Positions 42,887 through 55,314 of a DNA stretch of 64,000 nt are shown one piece after another; the stretch's first letter is position 1; each line of letters starts with the position of its first letter. The position numbers and the translations under genes were made by a program. This DNA comes from Chenopodium formosanum (Eukaryota; Streptophyta; Magnoliopsida; Caryophyllales; Amaranthaceae), in NCBI GenBank assembly GCA_024500155.1, contig CM044857.1, forward strand, positions 4,962,501 to 5,026,500, in the 5' to 3' direction. The notes below the pieces were generated by a model that was given only the letters and a program-made list of their open reading frames with translations, had not been told where the DNA came from and did no database searches.

Positions 42887-45800
42887 ATGAATGGTTTTTC
42901 ATTTCAAAATTCTTTCAATTGTAGAATCATGTCTTCAAATAACTCAAACAACCAATTCTCGTTACGCTCAATTCTCGACAAGGAGAAACTGAGTGGGCCA
43001 AATTTTCTTGATTGGCAAAGGAATTTGCGAATTGTTCTCATGCAAGAGCAAAAGGAATATGTCCTTGATGAGGAAATGCCCGAGACTCCCAATGAGGAGG
43101 TGACTCAAGCTGCCCTAAATCGATGGCAAAGTGCCAATCGAGATGTCAAATGTATCATGTTGGCCACAATGTCACTTGAGCTTCAAAAGACTTTCTTTGA
43201 AAAGGAGACGGCTTTTGAGATCATTTCTGAATTGCAGAATATGTTCCAAGAGCAGGCCCGAACTGAAAGGTTTGAAACCCACAGGCAGATCCTTGAGAGC
43301 AAGCTCAAGAAAGGAGAGCCAGTCAGCCCACATGTACTCAAAATGATTGGATTGTTTGAAAACATGGGAAGGCTTGATGCGGGGTATTCAACCGAGATGG
43401 CAATTGACATCATTCTCCACTCGCTGCACAAAGGCTATGATCAGTTCAAGATGAACTATAATATGCACAGCATGGAGAAAACCCTCACCGAGCTTCATGG
43501 TATGTTGAAGCAAGCTGAGCAAACGCTCAAGGATGAGGGAAAGCATGATATGCTCATGATTAAAAAGGGCAAGCCGTTCAAATTTTCAGGCAAGAAGAAG
43601 AAAGGCTTTAAGGGGAAAGGTAAGAAGAAAACTTTTCCGCCTAAGTCTAAAGCTACCAAGGATAAGAGGGTAGCGTCTTCTAAATCTGATTCCGAATGTT
43701 TCTACTGTAAGAAGAAGGGACATTGGAAGAGAGATTGCCTCAAGTTCAAGGAAGATAAGAAGAACGGAACCGTTGCTTCTGAATCAGGTATATTCGTTAT
43801 AGACTTTAACTTCACTAGCTTAACATCATGGGTATTAGATACCGGATGTGGCTCACACCTTTGTTCCAATTCTCAGGGACTAAGGAACGCTAGAAGGCTA
43901 GAGAAGGGAGAGATTGAACTCCGGGTCGGCAATGGAGCCAGAATTGGTGCCGTATCCGTAGGAACTCTCAGTTTGTCTTTGCCCACCGGGCTAGTTTTGG
44001 AACTCGATAATGTTTATTATGTTCCTAACATTACCAAAAACATTATTTCAATTTCGACGTTGGACGCCAAAGGTTTTGAATTTCGAGTAAAGAACAAAGA
44101 ACGTTCATTTTATCTCGATAATGTTTTATATGGTATTGCACATTCTGAAAATGGTCTTTATGTGCTTTCATTAGACAAACAAGTTTATAATGTGAATAAT
44201 GATACCAAAAGAGCTAGGACCATGGAGTCAAATCAGACTTACTTGTGGCATTGTCGTCTTGGCCACATTAACATCAAACGCATCAAGAAACTTCTACAAG
44301 AAGGTGTTCTTGACTCTTTCGATTTAGAATCGTTTGAGAATTGCGAAGGATGTCTATTAGGCAAGATGATTAAACAGCCATTCTCCAAGTTGGGAGAAAG
44401 GGCAAGTGACTTATTGGGTCTTATACATACCGATGTATGTGGACCAATGAGCTCAACCACAAGAAATGGACATCGATACTTCATCACTTTCACAGACGAC
44501 TATAGTAGATATGGCTATGTCTACCTCATGTCGCACAAATCTGAATCATTTGAAAAGTTCAAAGAATTTCAGAGTGAAGTTGAAAATCAGCTTGGCAAGA
44601 AAATCAAAGCCCTTCGATCGGATCGAGGTGGTGAATACTTGAGCCAAGAATTCGATGACCATCTGAAAGAAAAGGGTATACTTTCAGAATTGACACCTCC
44701 AGGAACTCCACAATGGAACGGAGTATCCGAAAGGAGAAATCGGACCTTGTTAGACATGGTACGATCAACAATGGGTCTTAGTGATCTTCCTATCTCTTTC
44801 TGGGGACACGCACTTCTAACTGCGGCACTAACACTGAACCGTGCTCCATCAAAAGCTGTAGAAAAGACTCCATATGAATTATGGACGAAGAAACCTCCTA
44901 GGTTATCTTTTCTAAAGATATGGGGATGCGAAGCATATGTCAAGAAATTGATCTCTGACAAACTTCATCCCAAATCTGACAAGGTTTACTTTGTGGGCTA
45001 CCCAAAAGAAACCAAAGGGTATTACTTCTACAACAAATCGGAGAACAAAGTGTTTGTTGCTCGCGATGGTGTCTTTTTGGAGAAGGAGCACCTTTCCAAA
45101 ATGACAAGTGGGAGGAAAATCGAACACGACGAAGTTCGTGAGGATGAGCAACAAAATCATAATGACAGTCAAAATGCTCAAACAGCATCTGTTGACGCAG
45201 GTCAAAATGATCAAAATGTGCAAAGTCGAACCGACAATGCAAATGCTCAATCCATTACCCTACGTAGGTCTCTGAGGCCGAGATCTCAACCTGATAGATA
45301 TCTTGGTTTAGTATTAACCGAGAATCAGGACATCCTGATTATGGATGGAGATGAACCAGCAACCTACAAGCAAGCGATGGCAAGCACCGACTCTGCTAAA
45401 TGGCAAGAGGCCATGAGATCTGAAATGGATTCCATGTTTGAAAATCAAGTCTGGGACTTGGTTGACTTACCCGAAGGTTATACACCGATCGGATGTAAGT
45501 GGATTTTCAAGTTGAAAACCGACAAAGATGGAAATGTATTCATTTACAAAGCTAGATTGGTGGCAAAAGGTTACAGACAAGTTCATGGTATTGATTACGA
45601 TGAAACCTTTTCACCAGTTGCAATGCTTAAATCCGTTCGGATCCTCCTAGCGATTGCTGCATATTACGATTATGAAATATGGCAGATGGACGTCAAAACC
45701 GCCTTCCTTAATGGTTATTTGGAAGAAACTGTGTATATGACACAGCCTGAAGGTTTTGTCGACCAAAACAATGCTGGGAAAGTTTGTAAGCTTAAGAAGT

Positions 45801-46934
45801 CCATTTATGGATTAAAGCAAGTAAGCAGAAGTTGGAATCTGCGTTTCGATGAAGCCATCAGTAAGTTTGGTTTTATCAAGAATCCAGATGAATCTTGTGT
45901 TTACAAGAAGGTCAGTGGGAGTGACATCGCCTTCCTAGTCTTATATGTCGATGACATATTGCTCATTGGAAACAGCATTCCGTTGTTAGAGTCTGTAAAG
46001 GCCTGGCTTGGAAAGTGCTTCTCAATGAAAGACTTGGGAGAGGCTCAGTACATACTAGGCATCAAGATCTATAGGGATAGATCGGAAAGGATGATTGGAT
46101 TGAGTCAAAGTACTTATATTGATAAGGTACTTGCTCGATTTGGCATGGAGGAGGCCAAAAGAGGTCACCTGCCAATGTCACATGGCATAACCCTTAGCAA
46201 GAAGCAGTGTCCACAGACACCTGATGAGCGGGTAAGAATGAATCAGATTCCATATGCTTCGCGTATTGGATCTATCATGTATGCCATGATATGTACTAGG
46301 CCAGATGTGTCGTATGCCTTGAGTGCTACGAGCCGTTACCAATCAGACCCAGGAGAGGCGCATTGGACTGCGGCCAAAAATATCCTAAAGTACCTGAAAA
46401 GGAACAAGGATAAATTCCTGGTGTATGGTGGTACAAAGGATTTAGTTGTGGAAGGTTATACCGACGCAAGCTTCCAGACAGACAGAGACGATTTCAAATC
46501 GCAATCTGGATTATGTATTCTGTCTAAATGGAGGGGCGTTTAGTTGGAAGAGCGCAAAGCAGAGTACAACTGCAGATTCTACAACTGAAGCCGAATACTT
46601 GGCAGCTGCTGAGGCAGCTAAGGAGGCTGTTTGGATTCGTAAGTTCGTTGGCGAACTTGATGTTGTACCCTCTATAAAGGGTCCAATAGCCCTCTATTGT
46701 GACAACAATGGAGCTATTACTCAGGCCAGAGAGCCTAGAGAACATCATAAGGTCAAACATGTCAAGCGGCGATTTTACATGATTCGAGAATGGAAATCAG
46801 AGGGTGAAATCAGAATTTGCAAAGTTGGAACGGATGACAATGTAGCCGATCCACTTACTAAACCTTTGCCTCAAGTGAAGCACAACAAGCACGTTGAGGC
46901 AATGGGAATCAAGCATGTAGGAGACTGGCTTTGA
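42887..46934 (+). pseudogene. gag-pol polyprotein of copia 1, one frameshift
   Basis: One frame of 1218 codons (42887-46543) plus the RNase H end in the next frame (to 46934). ATG 42929 (MSSNNSNN) fits copia gag starts better than 42887. Gag comes first, with the zinc knuckle CFYCKKKGHWKRDC near residue 269. Then follow protease (WVLDTG, about 317), the pre-integrase HHCC (WHCRLGH..CEGC), integrase core (HTDVCGPM, LRSDRGGEY, NGVSERRN), RT (YVDDILLIG, about 1020) and RNase H (ADSTTEAEYLAA). All catalytic motifs look intact. A single extra T at about 46511 (GGATTATG for GGATATG) breaks the frame inside RNase H. The product would make virus-like particles and copy the element. Confidence 0.95.
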
Positions 46935-47816
46935 TTTCCTTGTTTAGTGTTTTAGTTAATTTTGAGAAAAGTTAATGTAAGACACTAAGGAAAACCATTC
47001 ATGTTTTGGAGTAATATAAAATTTCATGCAACATTTTATTACTCCGTTATGCTATTTAATTGTGGTTTAGGATTAAATAATGAGTCCATTCGATTCTGAG
47101 AATATTCAAAATAGGGTATCAAGACCAGCCTTGGTAAGGAAACACCTATTAAGTGAACATTGAATATTATAATCGAAAATTATCCCTAATCAAGGTCATT
47201 TAAACGATGGACGATTAATGACCAATTGAGATTAGTGTGTAGTCTGATTTATAGCACCGTTTTATGTGCTACGAGGACATGATTGTCGTAAATCATTTGC
47301 ACAGGTATTGGTTTAGAACCATACTGGATCGACCTATGAGAATACTTTAAGAAATTAAAAATTTGTCATAAGTATACTTCTCATTATGGCTATCGGAACC
47401 TATTTCCTCGACCATGAGTAGTGTGAGTTCTCTTGTTTGAGTACTAGTTCGCTTTGATGTTGTCAAACGTCTGCCGTAATAGGGGATTATAACGGCAACA
47501 CTCGGGCGGCTAGGTCCTCTCAGTAAGAGCAGCTACATTGCAAGACTGGGAATGTCCCCCTAGTAAAATAGGGAAGATGTCTTTGTTGTATACAAGGCCT
47601 CTCGTAGAGCGAGACTGTAAAATGCATGGCCGTGCTCGGATGGATTTTAGAAATCATCTGTTTATTGACAGTCGGACTCGGAATCGGGAAACACTTCTGG
47701 ACGTAATAAGGATGACAAAAATAAATCTTACCTTATAGTTCATGAAGAGACATTAAGCGACATAGGAAAAGGCTGTACACAAAATGAGCACTTCTCCGGA
47801 AGGACAAGTGGGAGAT
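46935..47816 (+). other. 3' untranslated region and purine tract of copia 1
   Basis: No ORF. It ends in GGACAAGTGGGAGAT (47802-47816), the likely polypurine tract, directly before the 3' LTR. Confidence 0.75.
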
Positions 47817-49251
47817 TGAAAGGAATGGTGTCCTTCGAACAAGTGTACTATTCTGTTAGCGGGTTCAGAATTATTAGAAAGCTAATATATTCAGTAAGGT
47901 CAAGTGATCGAAATGCCTGGGTGGAGGCCGCTTCCGATCAGTAATATTAATGGATAATTAATGTTACAGCTTAATCTTGACTGAACCCTTCGGGTCACAC
48001 CCAAGCATTCAACAAACCGAAACGACGAATTAATTCGGAAGGAAATAATGAGTCGACCGAGTAATATTTATTTAGACGTCGGAAATTCGAGCTTAGAGCG
48101 TCGAAACCGAGCGTCGGAAGTCGAGTCGAAAAATAGTGAAAGACGAGACGAGAAATAGTAATAAATCAACAAAAGACCAAAATACCCCTAGCATCGGAAT
48201 GCCCAAGCAAACCGAGTGCTAAGGGCGTATAGCCTAGCATGGTGGCTAGCATGCGCACCAAGCCGAGCCTAGGCTGGCTGGTGCATGCTAGCGCACTCAT
48301 GCTAGCATCGCAAGGCTAGGCGCTGCCTAGTGCGTGCTAGCATGCTAGGCGCAGCCTTGTGCGCGCAATGGCTAGCAAGCCATGCCGCAACAAGCTGCTG
48401 GAGCTAGCACGCTAGGCGCGCCAGCTCGCAACAGCTAGCAGCAGCATGGCTAGGCCATTGCTTGCTGCCTAGCAGCGCTGGCCAAGGCACAAGGCCAGCA
48501 GCAGCAGCCCGCACAAGCATGCTGGGCGTGCTGGCCAGCAGCGGCTGGCAGCCCGCATGCGAGTGCTGGGCTTGCTGGGCATGCTGGGCGTGGCTGCCAC
48601 GGACAGCAGCACATGGCAGCCCACCTTGGCTGCCTTGGTGCCCAAGGGTAGGTGCCATGTGGCTTGTGGTCCTTGAGTGTGTGGGGAGTGAGGTGGCCGG
48701 TTATGGGAGAGGGAGTGGGGAGCAAGTTTGGTCCCCCCCTTCTCCAAATGGTCCTCACCTAACCACTCACATGAGCTTGCCACTTGTTGATTTATTACTA
48801 GCTTGATTATTGATTTTATTTTAGCTTTAAAATAAAATGGAAAAATCATACTATCCCACATTGATGGGAGAGTAAATGATACTCCCATCATTTCCTATAA
48901 ATACCCAAGTATGGGCATTGGGAAAGATGCTTGAGTAAGAGTTGGAAAAGGCATCACAATTAGTGAAAACCTTTGAACTCAATATTATTACTCGGGTTTT
49001 GTTGGTCGGGTCTTGCTAACTCCAAGACATTGGACCTAGTCGGTTTTGTTGGTGCGGGTGGACTTCGTTGGAGGTCTCCGTGCAAGCGGGACTTGAAGCT
49101 TTCAAGTAAGAGCTCATTTGGAGCGAAGCACGCGTCAAAGGTAATTAGCTTATCTTAATCTTGTGATTATGTTTATGGTTTTATTTATTGCGAGTGCGGT
49201 CTTGGTTTTGGGTTTGTTTCCGCGGTGAGTCGGACTCACCAAACCCCAACA
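47817..49251 (+). repeat. 3' LTR of copia 1
   Basis: 1435 bp, the same length as the 5' LTR, TATA box at 48896-48903, followed by the duplicated CTTAG. Confidence 0.95.
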
Positions 49252-52200
49252 CTTAGGGCATTTTTTTACATATTAATGACAATCCCTATTCATGGTAGTC
49301 CAATAATATCCTTCTCGCATTATCTTTTGGACTAGCATTTTGCCATTAACATGTGTTCCACATACTCCTTCGTGGACTATTCTCATAGTTCTTTGAGCGT
49401 CCTTCTTGCCTACACATAATAGGGTCGACCTTTAGGTACCCTTTTTGTGTAGCTCATTATTTATGAGTACATATTGGGAAGCCAAAAGTCTTAAAGCTCG
49501 TTTTGCTCTTTTGTCAGCATGAGGAGGGTATTCTCCTTTGGTGACATAATTGAGTATATCAGTAGACCATGGTTCTTCTTCTTCTTCTTCTTCTTCTTGG
49601 ATTGTTTCATCATCCTCTATAGCTTGAATGTATGCTGGTTTGTGTCTTTTCTCTATAGTTAAAGGCATTTGCTCAATTGGTTTTCTTCTCTAGGTAGATA
49701 TGTGTATTCTACCTTTTCCAGTTGATCGGTGAGAGTTTCCAGATAGGTTTGGTAAGGGGCTAGGCTTTCGCTCCTTACTTTCCATCTTTTGGAGATTTAG
49801 TTGTTGATCAAAGAAGAATCTCCGAATATTCGAAGTTTCTTTACACCCAATGCTAACGCTGTTTTGAGGCCTACCACGCATGCTTCATATTCCACAGCGT
49901 TGTTGGTAACGTCGAAATCTAACTTTATTGAAATTGGAACATGCTCCTCTTTAGGTGATACTAATAGGATTCCTACGCCACATCCCTTTTGGTTCGAGGC
50001 TCCATCGAAGTATAAGGTCCAAGTATCATCTTCCGTGACCATTAAGTCTTCATCTGGAAATTCATTGTCGTGTATTGGTGTCGAATCTTCTATCGGAAAG
50101 TCCTCTAAGAAGTCCGAGACTACAGATCCTTTGATAGCTTTTTGAGGCATGAATCTCACATCAAACTGGGCTAGGTTGACTATCCACCTTGAGATGCGTC
50201 CGTTAAGCGTGGATTTCTCGAATAAGTACTTGAGAGGATCCATTCGTGACACTACAAAGACTGTGTGAACAAGCATGTAATGTCTTAACTTGGTTGTGGC
50301 CCGCACCAATGCGAGGCACAATTTCTCAAGTGGTGTATAGCGTGCTTCATATTCGAGCATCTTTTTGCTTAGGTAGTAGATGACGTTTTCTTTTCCTTCT
50401 ACCTCTTGTGCGAGCATAGCTCCCATTGTTTCTTTGGTGACTGTTAAGTACAACCTTAGAGGAATTCCTGGAAGCGCTGGGGCTAATACGAGAGGATTGG
50501 CGAGATAGGCTTTGATCCTTTCAAAGGCTTTTTGACACTCGTCGTCCCATATTACTGGCACGTTTTTCTTAAGCTTCTTGAATATTGGTTCACATATTGT
50601 TGTTAGCTTAGATATGAACCTACTTATATATTGCAATCGGCCAATAAATCCTCGAATTTGCTTCTCGGTTTTGGGCGGTGGCATTGACATGATTGCTTTG
50701 ATCTTGGTTGGGTCTATTTCTATTCCTCTAGAGCTTATGACATATCCCAAGAGTTTGCCTGAGGTTACTCCAAAAGCACACTTGGATGGATTCAACCTCA
50801 TGTTGTAGTTTCTTATCCTCTCGAAGAATTTTCTTAAGGCCACTTCCTGGACGATCTTTAGATTTCACAATTATGTCGTCCACGTATACTTCGACTTCTT
50901 TGTGCATCATGTCATGGAGTAGGGCAATTGCTGCTCGTTGGTAAGTGGCACCCGCGTTTTTCAACCCGAATGGCATTACCGTGTAATAGTAAGTATCCCA
51001 AGGTGTTATGAATGTTGTTTTCTCCATGTCTTCCTCGGCCATGAGAATCTGATTGTACCCTGCGTATCCATCCATAAATGAGAGAAGTGCGTGGTTTTCT
51101 GTATTATCTACCAAAATATCGATGTGTGGTAAAGGGAAGACGTCCTTTGGACTTGCCTTATTTAGATCTCGATAGTCGACACACATTCGAACCCTACCAT
51201 CCTTTTTTGGAACTGGGACTACATTTGCAACCCATTCGGGGTATTTGGATACCTTGATAAAACCTGCAGTTATTTGTTTTTGTACTTCTTCTTTTATTTT
51301 AAGAGCTACGTCGGGTTTCATTCGACGCAACTTTTGTTTTACAGGTCTCATTCCTGGGATTAGTGGTACAGTGTGCTGAGCTATTTCTCTATTAATGCCT
51401 GCCATATCTTCATATGACCATGCGAATACATCGATGAATTCTTTAAGTAGATTAATTAAACCATTTCTTTCATCTTTGTTTAGCGTGAGTCCGATTTTAA
51501 CTTCTCTTTTGATGGTTGGATCTTTTGAGATATCAACCGTTTCAGTGTCCTCAATTATTGGTGTCTTATTTTCAAGTGTTTCCATTGCTTTAATAATTTC
51601 TTTGTCATTTTCATCGTTAGTTAAGCAATACTCGTCATCTTGAGCTAAAGAGAAACACGAGGAATAAGGGGAAGAAGACATATTATTAAACTCAGAAATC
51701 ATTACATCGAATAAAGAAATGTCCGTTGGGACTTGATTGCTAACTATCCTAGGAGCAGATGTTGAAATAAAAGAATTAGAGGGAGGTGCTACAACTAGAG
51801 ACTTAGAGGACTTGATAGGGGAAGACTCTAACTCAGACTCTGACTCAGACGATTCTTCAAACATTGGCCCTTGTCCTGTAGTTATTGAGATCTTCTTTCC
51901 GCTTGCGGTAGTCACCTTTACTGTCTTGCGCCATCCGCGCACTAAATCCTTTGCTGGGGTGATGAGCTTGGAGGGATCGAAGTTTTCGCTTTGTAGGACT
52001 GTTTGAATGAGTGAAGAGTTATCCTCTATATATCTTGGCTCATTCTTTTCTTGCCCAAAGAGAAGTCCCATGACGTTAAAGTCAAAGCATGGAGGTGCTT
52101 TTTCTTTATGGATAGGAGTTGGGATTTCATCTAGAAAGCAACAATTTAGAAATATTTCGAACCCAGGTTGTCTTATGCCGTTTACAACAAAGGAAACTGG

Positions 52201-52787
52201 AAATTCATAACATGGATATTCTTCTCCCTCTCTTATGAACTGTCCATTTAAAGTAAGAGGGTATTGATCCATTGGGATGACTTTCTTTTGTGCGCGAGCA
52301 TTTCTACGTGCTTTTGATTTTTCCTGGGCTCGCTTTAGATCTTCGAGAATCGGTTCGAAACCAAGTCCGAAAGTGTCTAATTTAGGGAGGCCAGGTAGTC
52401 CCATCTGTTTTGCTATCCCTTTCTTCTTTCCTAGAGTCATTCTAGGGAAGTGTCCTTGTTTTCTCAGGATAGCATTGGTTATCATATTGGAGTGGAGGTC
52501 ATAGCGAAGTGGGGTCCTTTCATCCTCCTCGATTAAGGAGACCTCTTCATTAAAGCCCCACAGATCTTCGTCGTTCTCATCGTGCTCCACATTGATTAGT
52601 GGACTTTCTATTGTTTTGATCCTCATGGGTGAAGCATTGATTGTAATTGGTACTCCTCTAACTATGGCTTTCACTTGTTGGTGAAGAGATGAAGGGATGG
52701 CCTTAAGGTCATGAAGCCAAGGGCTTCCCAACAGTAAGTTGAACGAGGCCTTAATATCTACCATTTGGAATGTGGTGGCATGCTCAA
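49252..52787 (-). pseudogene. pol of gypsy element 2: RT, two RNase H domains, integrase N-terminus
   Basis: Read from 52787 downwards. A protease-RT linker follows FNLLLGSPWLHD, with a long acidic/Ser-rich stretch. RT shows the fingers (WVANVVPVPKKDGRVRMCVDYRDLN), SFMDGYAGYNQI and YVDDIIVKSKD near 50890. A frameshift near 50835 precedes the RT thumb and gypsy RNase H. A second RNase H begins WTLYFDGASNQKG (about 50010) and is cut by a shift near 49800. A fragment with a Glu run follows at 49668-49432. Integrase begins as ..MREGYYWTTM..CH..YVKKCPKC next to copia 1 (49320-49252), with a TAA in the finger. It is related to pol of gypsy element 1 but has kept protease and all of RT. Confidence 0.88.
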
Positions 52788-53846
52788 TTACTCCCGTATG
52801 TTCATAGTAATTGTGCCTAATGCTTGGCGACGTGAGTTATCGTAGGCTCTTATTCCTTGTGTTGATGGAGATAAATATTCATCTCTTATCCCTAACATCC
52901 TCGCAGTTCTAAGTAGGCAAACGTTAATCGCCGATCCATTATCTACAAGAATCATAGGGACGTTCATTCTCTTGCAAATTACTGTGAGGTTGAGAGCTTT
53001 TTTGTGCTTGTCACCTTCCGGCGGTAGATCTTTGTCGGAAAAAGTGATCAAATTAGTAGGACTTGGGAGATCACTCGTGAGGAAGTTAGCCAACCCCTCA
53101 GGAGTGGTGTCCAATTCTATTCCTACTTTAGCTAAGGAATCCATGACCGCGATTCTATGTTCTGGGGATGTAGTTAGAAGTTTCCACACGTTCATCTCGA
53201 CCTTAGTCTTTTTTAATTGTTTGACAATATCATTGTCTTCTATGATTGGTATGGGAACTTGCTGAGTAGTGGGAATAGGTTGTGTAGTAATGGGAGGTTG
53301 CATTCTCCCGGACCTTGTGAGGATGTCTATAGGCGAATCCTCTTCATCCCAAATGTCACCTACTGGATATATTATTAAAAGTGGAGTTTCTTCGACGTCC
53401 TTGAGGTAGACATCCTCGTCATCACTATCCCAAATCCCATTAATGGTAGCATCTTGTTCTTGTGGGATTTAAACTAGCTTCTTGTTGTCAATCAATCTTT
53501 GAACCAAGTCTTTGAACTTGAAACAATTTTCTATAGTATGTCCTCCTGATTGATGATATGGACAGTAGTACCTATCTGTCCTTTTTAGTGATTCAAATGG
53601 TCTCGGTTCGAGAGGTCGAATTTTACCATTCTCGGAGAGCATTTTGAACATATTTGCATAAGAAGTTCCAATTGGAGTGTATGGCCTATTACTCCTTTTG
53701 GGTGTGTCAATTACTTGGAGGGAGAACGATTTCTTCTCTTTAGGTAGAGGTCTACTTTTGAGTAGTTCGTTTCGTTCCTTTACCATTTCCATGGCCTCGC
53801 GTAATAGTTCTCTTGCTTCCAATACAACCTGAATAAGAATACACAC
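52788..53846 (-). pseudogene. gag C-terminus and aspartic protease of gypsy element 2
   Basis: One minus-strand frame with a single TAA at 53471-53469. The gag part (53846-53472) has EARELLREAM.. and the knuckle-like CPYHQSGGHTIENC. After an acidic linker, protease shows MILVDNGSAINVC, the DNGS form of the D-[ST]-G active site common in Tat-type elements. The frame ends at 52788 and sequence homologous to the flap and C-terminal part continues in a shifted frame (HATTFQ..). Copia 2 truncates gag at 53871; its N-terminal part must lie beyond the window. Protease would cleave the gag-pol precursor. Confidence 0.85.
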
Positions 53847-53871
53847 TTCTTGTTTAGTCCCAGGTTCTTGT

Positions 53872-55249
53872 TGTTGGACTTAATGATTTTGATGATGACA
53901 CAACCTCACTTACTTACATACTAATAAAGGCTTGATTGTTTGAGTGTGTGATCAGTGCAAAGACTAGGAGAATTAAGTGTCGAGCAAAGATACCATGAGG
54001 AACAGGAAGGCCAGAAACAAAGCTATCCAAAAAGAAGAGTTCCCTCACAGGAACTGGCGCTTCAGAAATGAAGACTGGAGAAGAGAAGGTTCCCTCAGGG
54101 AACAGAAGCTTCAGAGAAGAAGCATCACCAGAGAAGAGAAGTTCCTTCCAAGGAACAGAAGCCTCGAAGTAGAAGCTTCATCAGAGAAACATGAAGACTA
54201 AATATATTTTTATATTTTAGGATTTATGTAAGTATAAGATATTAAATGGCACTCGAAAAATCTGTGTGGAATTGGTCTAAGAAGATAAAATTGTGCATGC
54301 TAGTTTTTAGGAAAACGGTTGCTTTCTAAAACGTTTATCTTTTGAAAGGGATTTTATTTCTTTCTGAATTTCGAAAATATCTTGTGCAAAAAAGATTTTA
54401 TTTTATTTTCTTATTTTCGAAATTATCTTCTGAAAAAATAAAATCACCTTGTTTTCCAAAACTTGCGGCCTACTCTCCCACGTTCTTCTTCAAGTCGTGG
54501 TTCTGCAAAATTGAGGAGTTCATGGTTCCTTAAATTAAGGGACATGATCTTCTTAGTGGGCATGAGTAGTGGCGTAATGGGTTTGCAGCACAATGAAGTT
54601 TTTCCAAGGCGTTTTGTGATCTATAAATAGCTCTTGATTTCTGTTGGAAAAACTTGTCCTTGCTCACATAAGTTTTCAAGCTTTTAATTGAGTCAAGCGT
54701 CCAATTCCACATAAGTTGATTAGAGTGTTCTTATTGTTCTTATACTAGAGTTTGTTTTTCTTTCGAGTTGTAATTGGGGAATGGGGAAGTTCGAGTGAAC
54801 ATTTGTGTATGAGAAAGAGAAGAGAAAGAGAAAAGAGAAAGAGAAGAGAAAGAGAAGAGAGAACAGAGAAAGAGAAGAGAGAACAGAGAAGTGAGAAGAG
54901 AGAACAGAGAAGTGAGAAGAGAGAAAGAGAAGAGAAGAGTAACAAGTTGGGTGACTTGTTCCTCAGGGTCTCAAGTTCGTAGAGGAACTTGAGTTTGAGT
55001 CTTTAGCTTGTAATAGGATCATTTGCCCTATTCTAGTGAAGATTCTTTTCCCAAAATCCCAAGTGGTCGTGGTTTTTCTCCTTGTTAGGGCCAAGGAGTT
55101 TTCCACGTAAAATCTCTCTTGCATTCTTTAGTTCCTTCAGTTAATCTCTCAGTTCCTTTAGCTAACTTAATTTTAATTCCGCAAAAAGTTTGGCTAAACT
55201 CTTATACTACAATTCAACCCCCCTTCTTGTAGTATTCATTGAAACAACA
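53872..55249 (+). repeat. 5' LTR of copia 2
   Basis: 1378 bp, TG..CA ends. TATA box TATAAATA at 54622-54629. A purine microsatellite of GAGAAGA/GAGAACA units occupies about 54812-54938, downstream of the transcription start, so it would be in the RNA leader. Confidence 0.93.
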
Positions 55250-55251
55250 AT

Positions 55252-55264
55252 TGGTATCAGAGCC
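55252..55264 (+). other. Primer-binding site of copia 2
   Basis: TGGTATCAGAGCC, an exact match to the initiator tRNA-Met primer site used by most plant copia elements. Confidence 0.92.
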
Positions 55265-55314
55265 TAACTTCTAAGAGAATCAGGAAACCCTGAAGAAGAA
55301 AGGTCTTGGAGAAA

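Larger units (their letters stand above)
38749..49251 (+). mobile_element. Ty1/copia LTR retrotransposon 1, complete and young
   Basis: Two 1435-bp LTRs (38749-40183, 47817-49251) starting TGAAAGGAATG and ending CCCAACA, with TSD CTTAG (38744-38748 and 49252-49256). About nine substitutions separate the LTRs (about 0.6%), so insertion was recent. Protein order gag-protease-integrase-RT-RNase H is copia-type. It is inserted in the integrase of gypsy element 2. The leader before gag is unusually long (2.7 kb). Only one frameshift disrupts gag-pol. Confidence 0.97.
29817..53871 (-). mobile_element. Ty3/gypsy LTR retrotransposon 2 (Tat-like), minus orientation, split by two copia insertions
   Basis: From right to left on the minus strand come gag (53846 down), protease, RT, gypsy RNase H, a second RNase H, integrase, two genes on the opposite strand, a purine tract and one LTR (31481-29817). 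The dual RNase H and the antisense genes place it with the Tat lineage. Copia 1 (38749-49251) interrupts integrase with an exact CTTAG duplication, and copia 2 (from 53872) interrupts gag. The 5' LTR lies beyond the window. Each pol segment carries stops or frameshifts, so the element is old and dead. Excluding copia 1, about 13.5 kb are visible. Confidence 0.85.
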
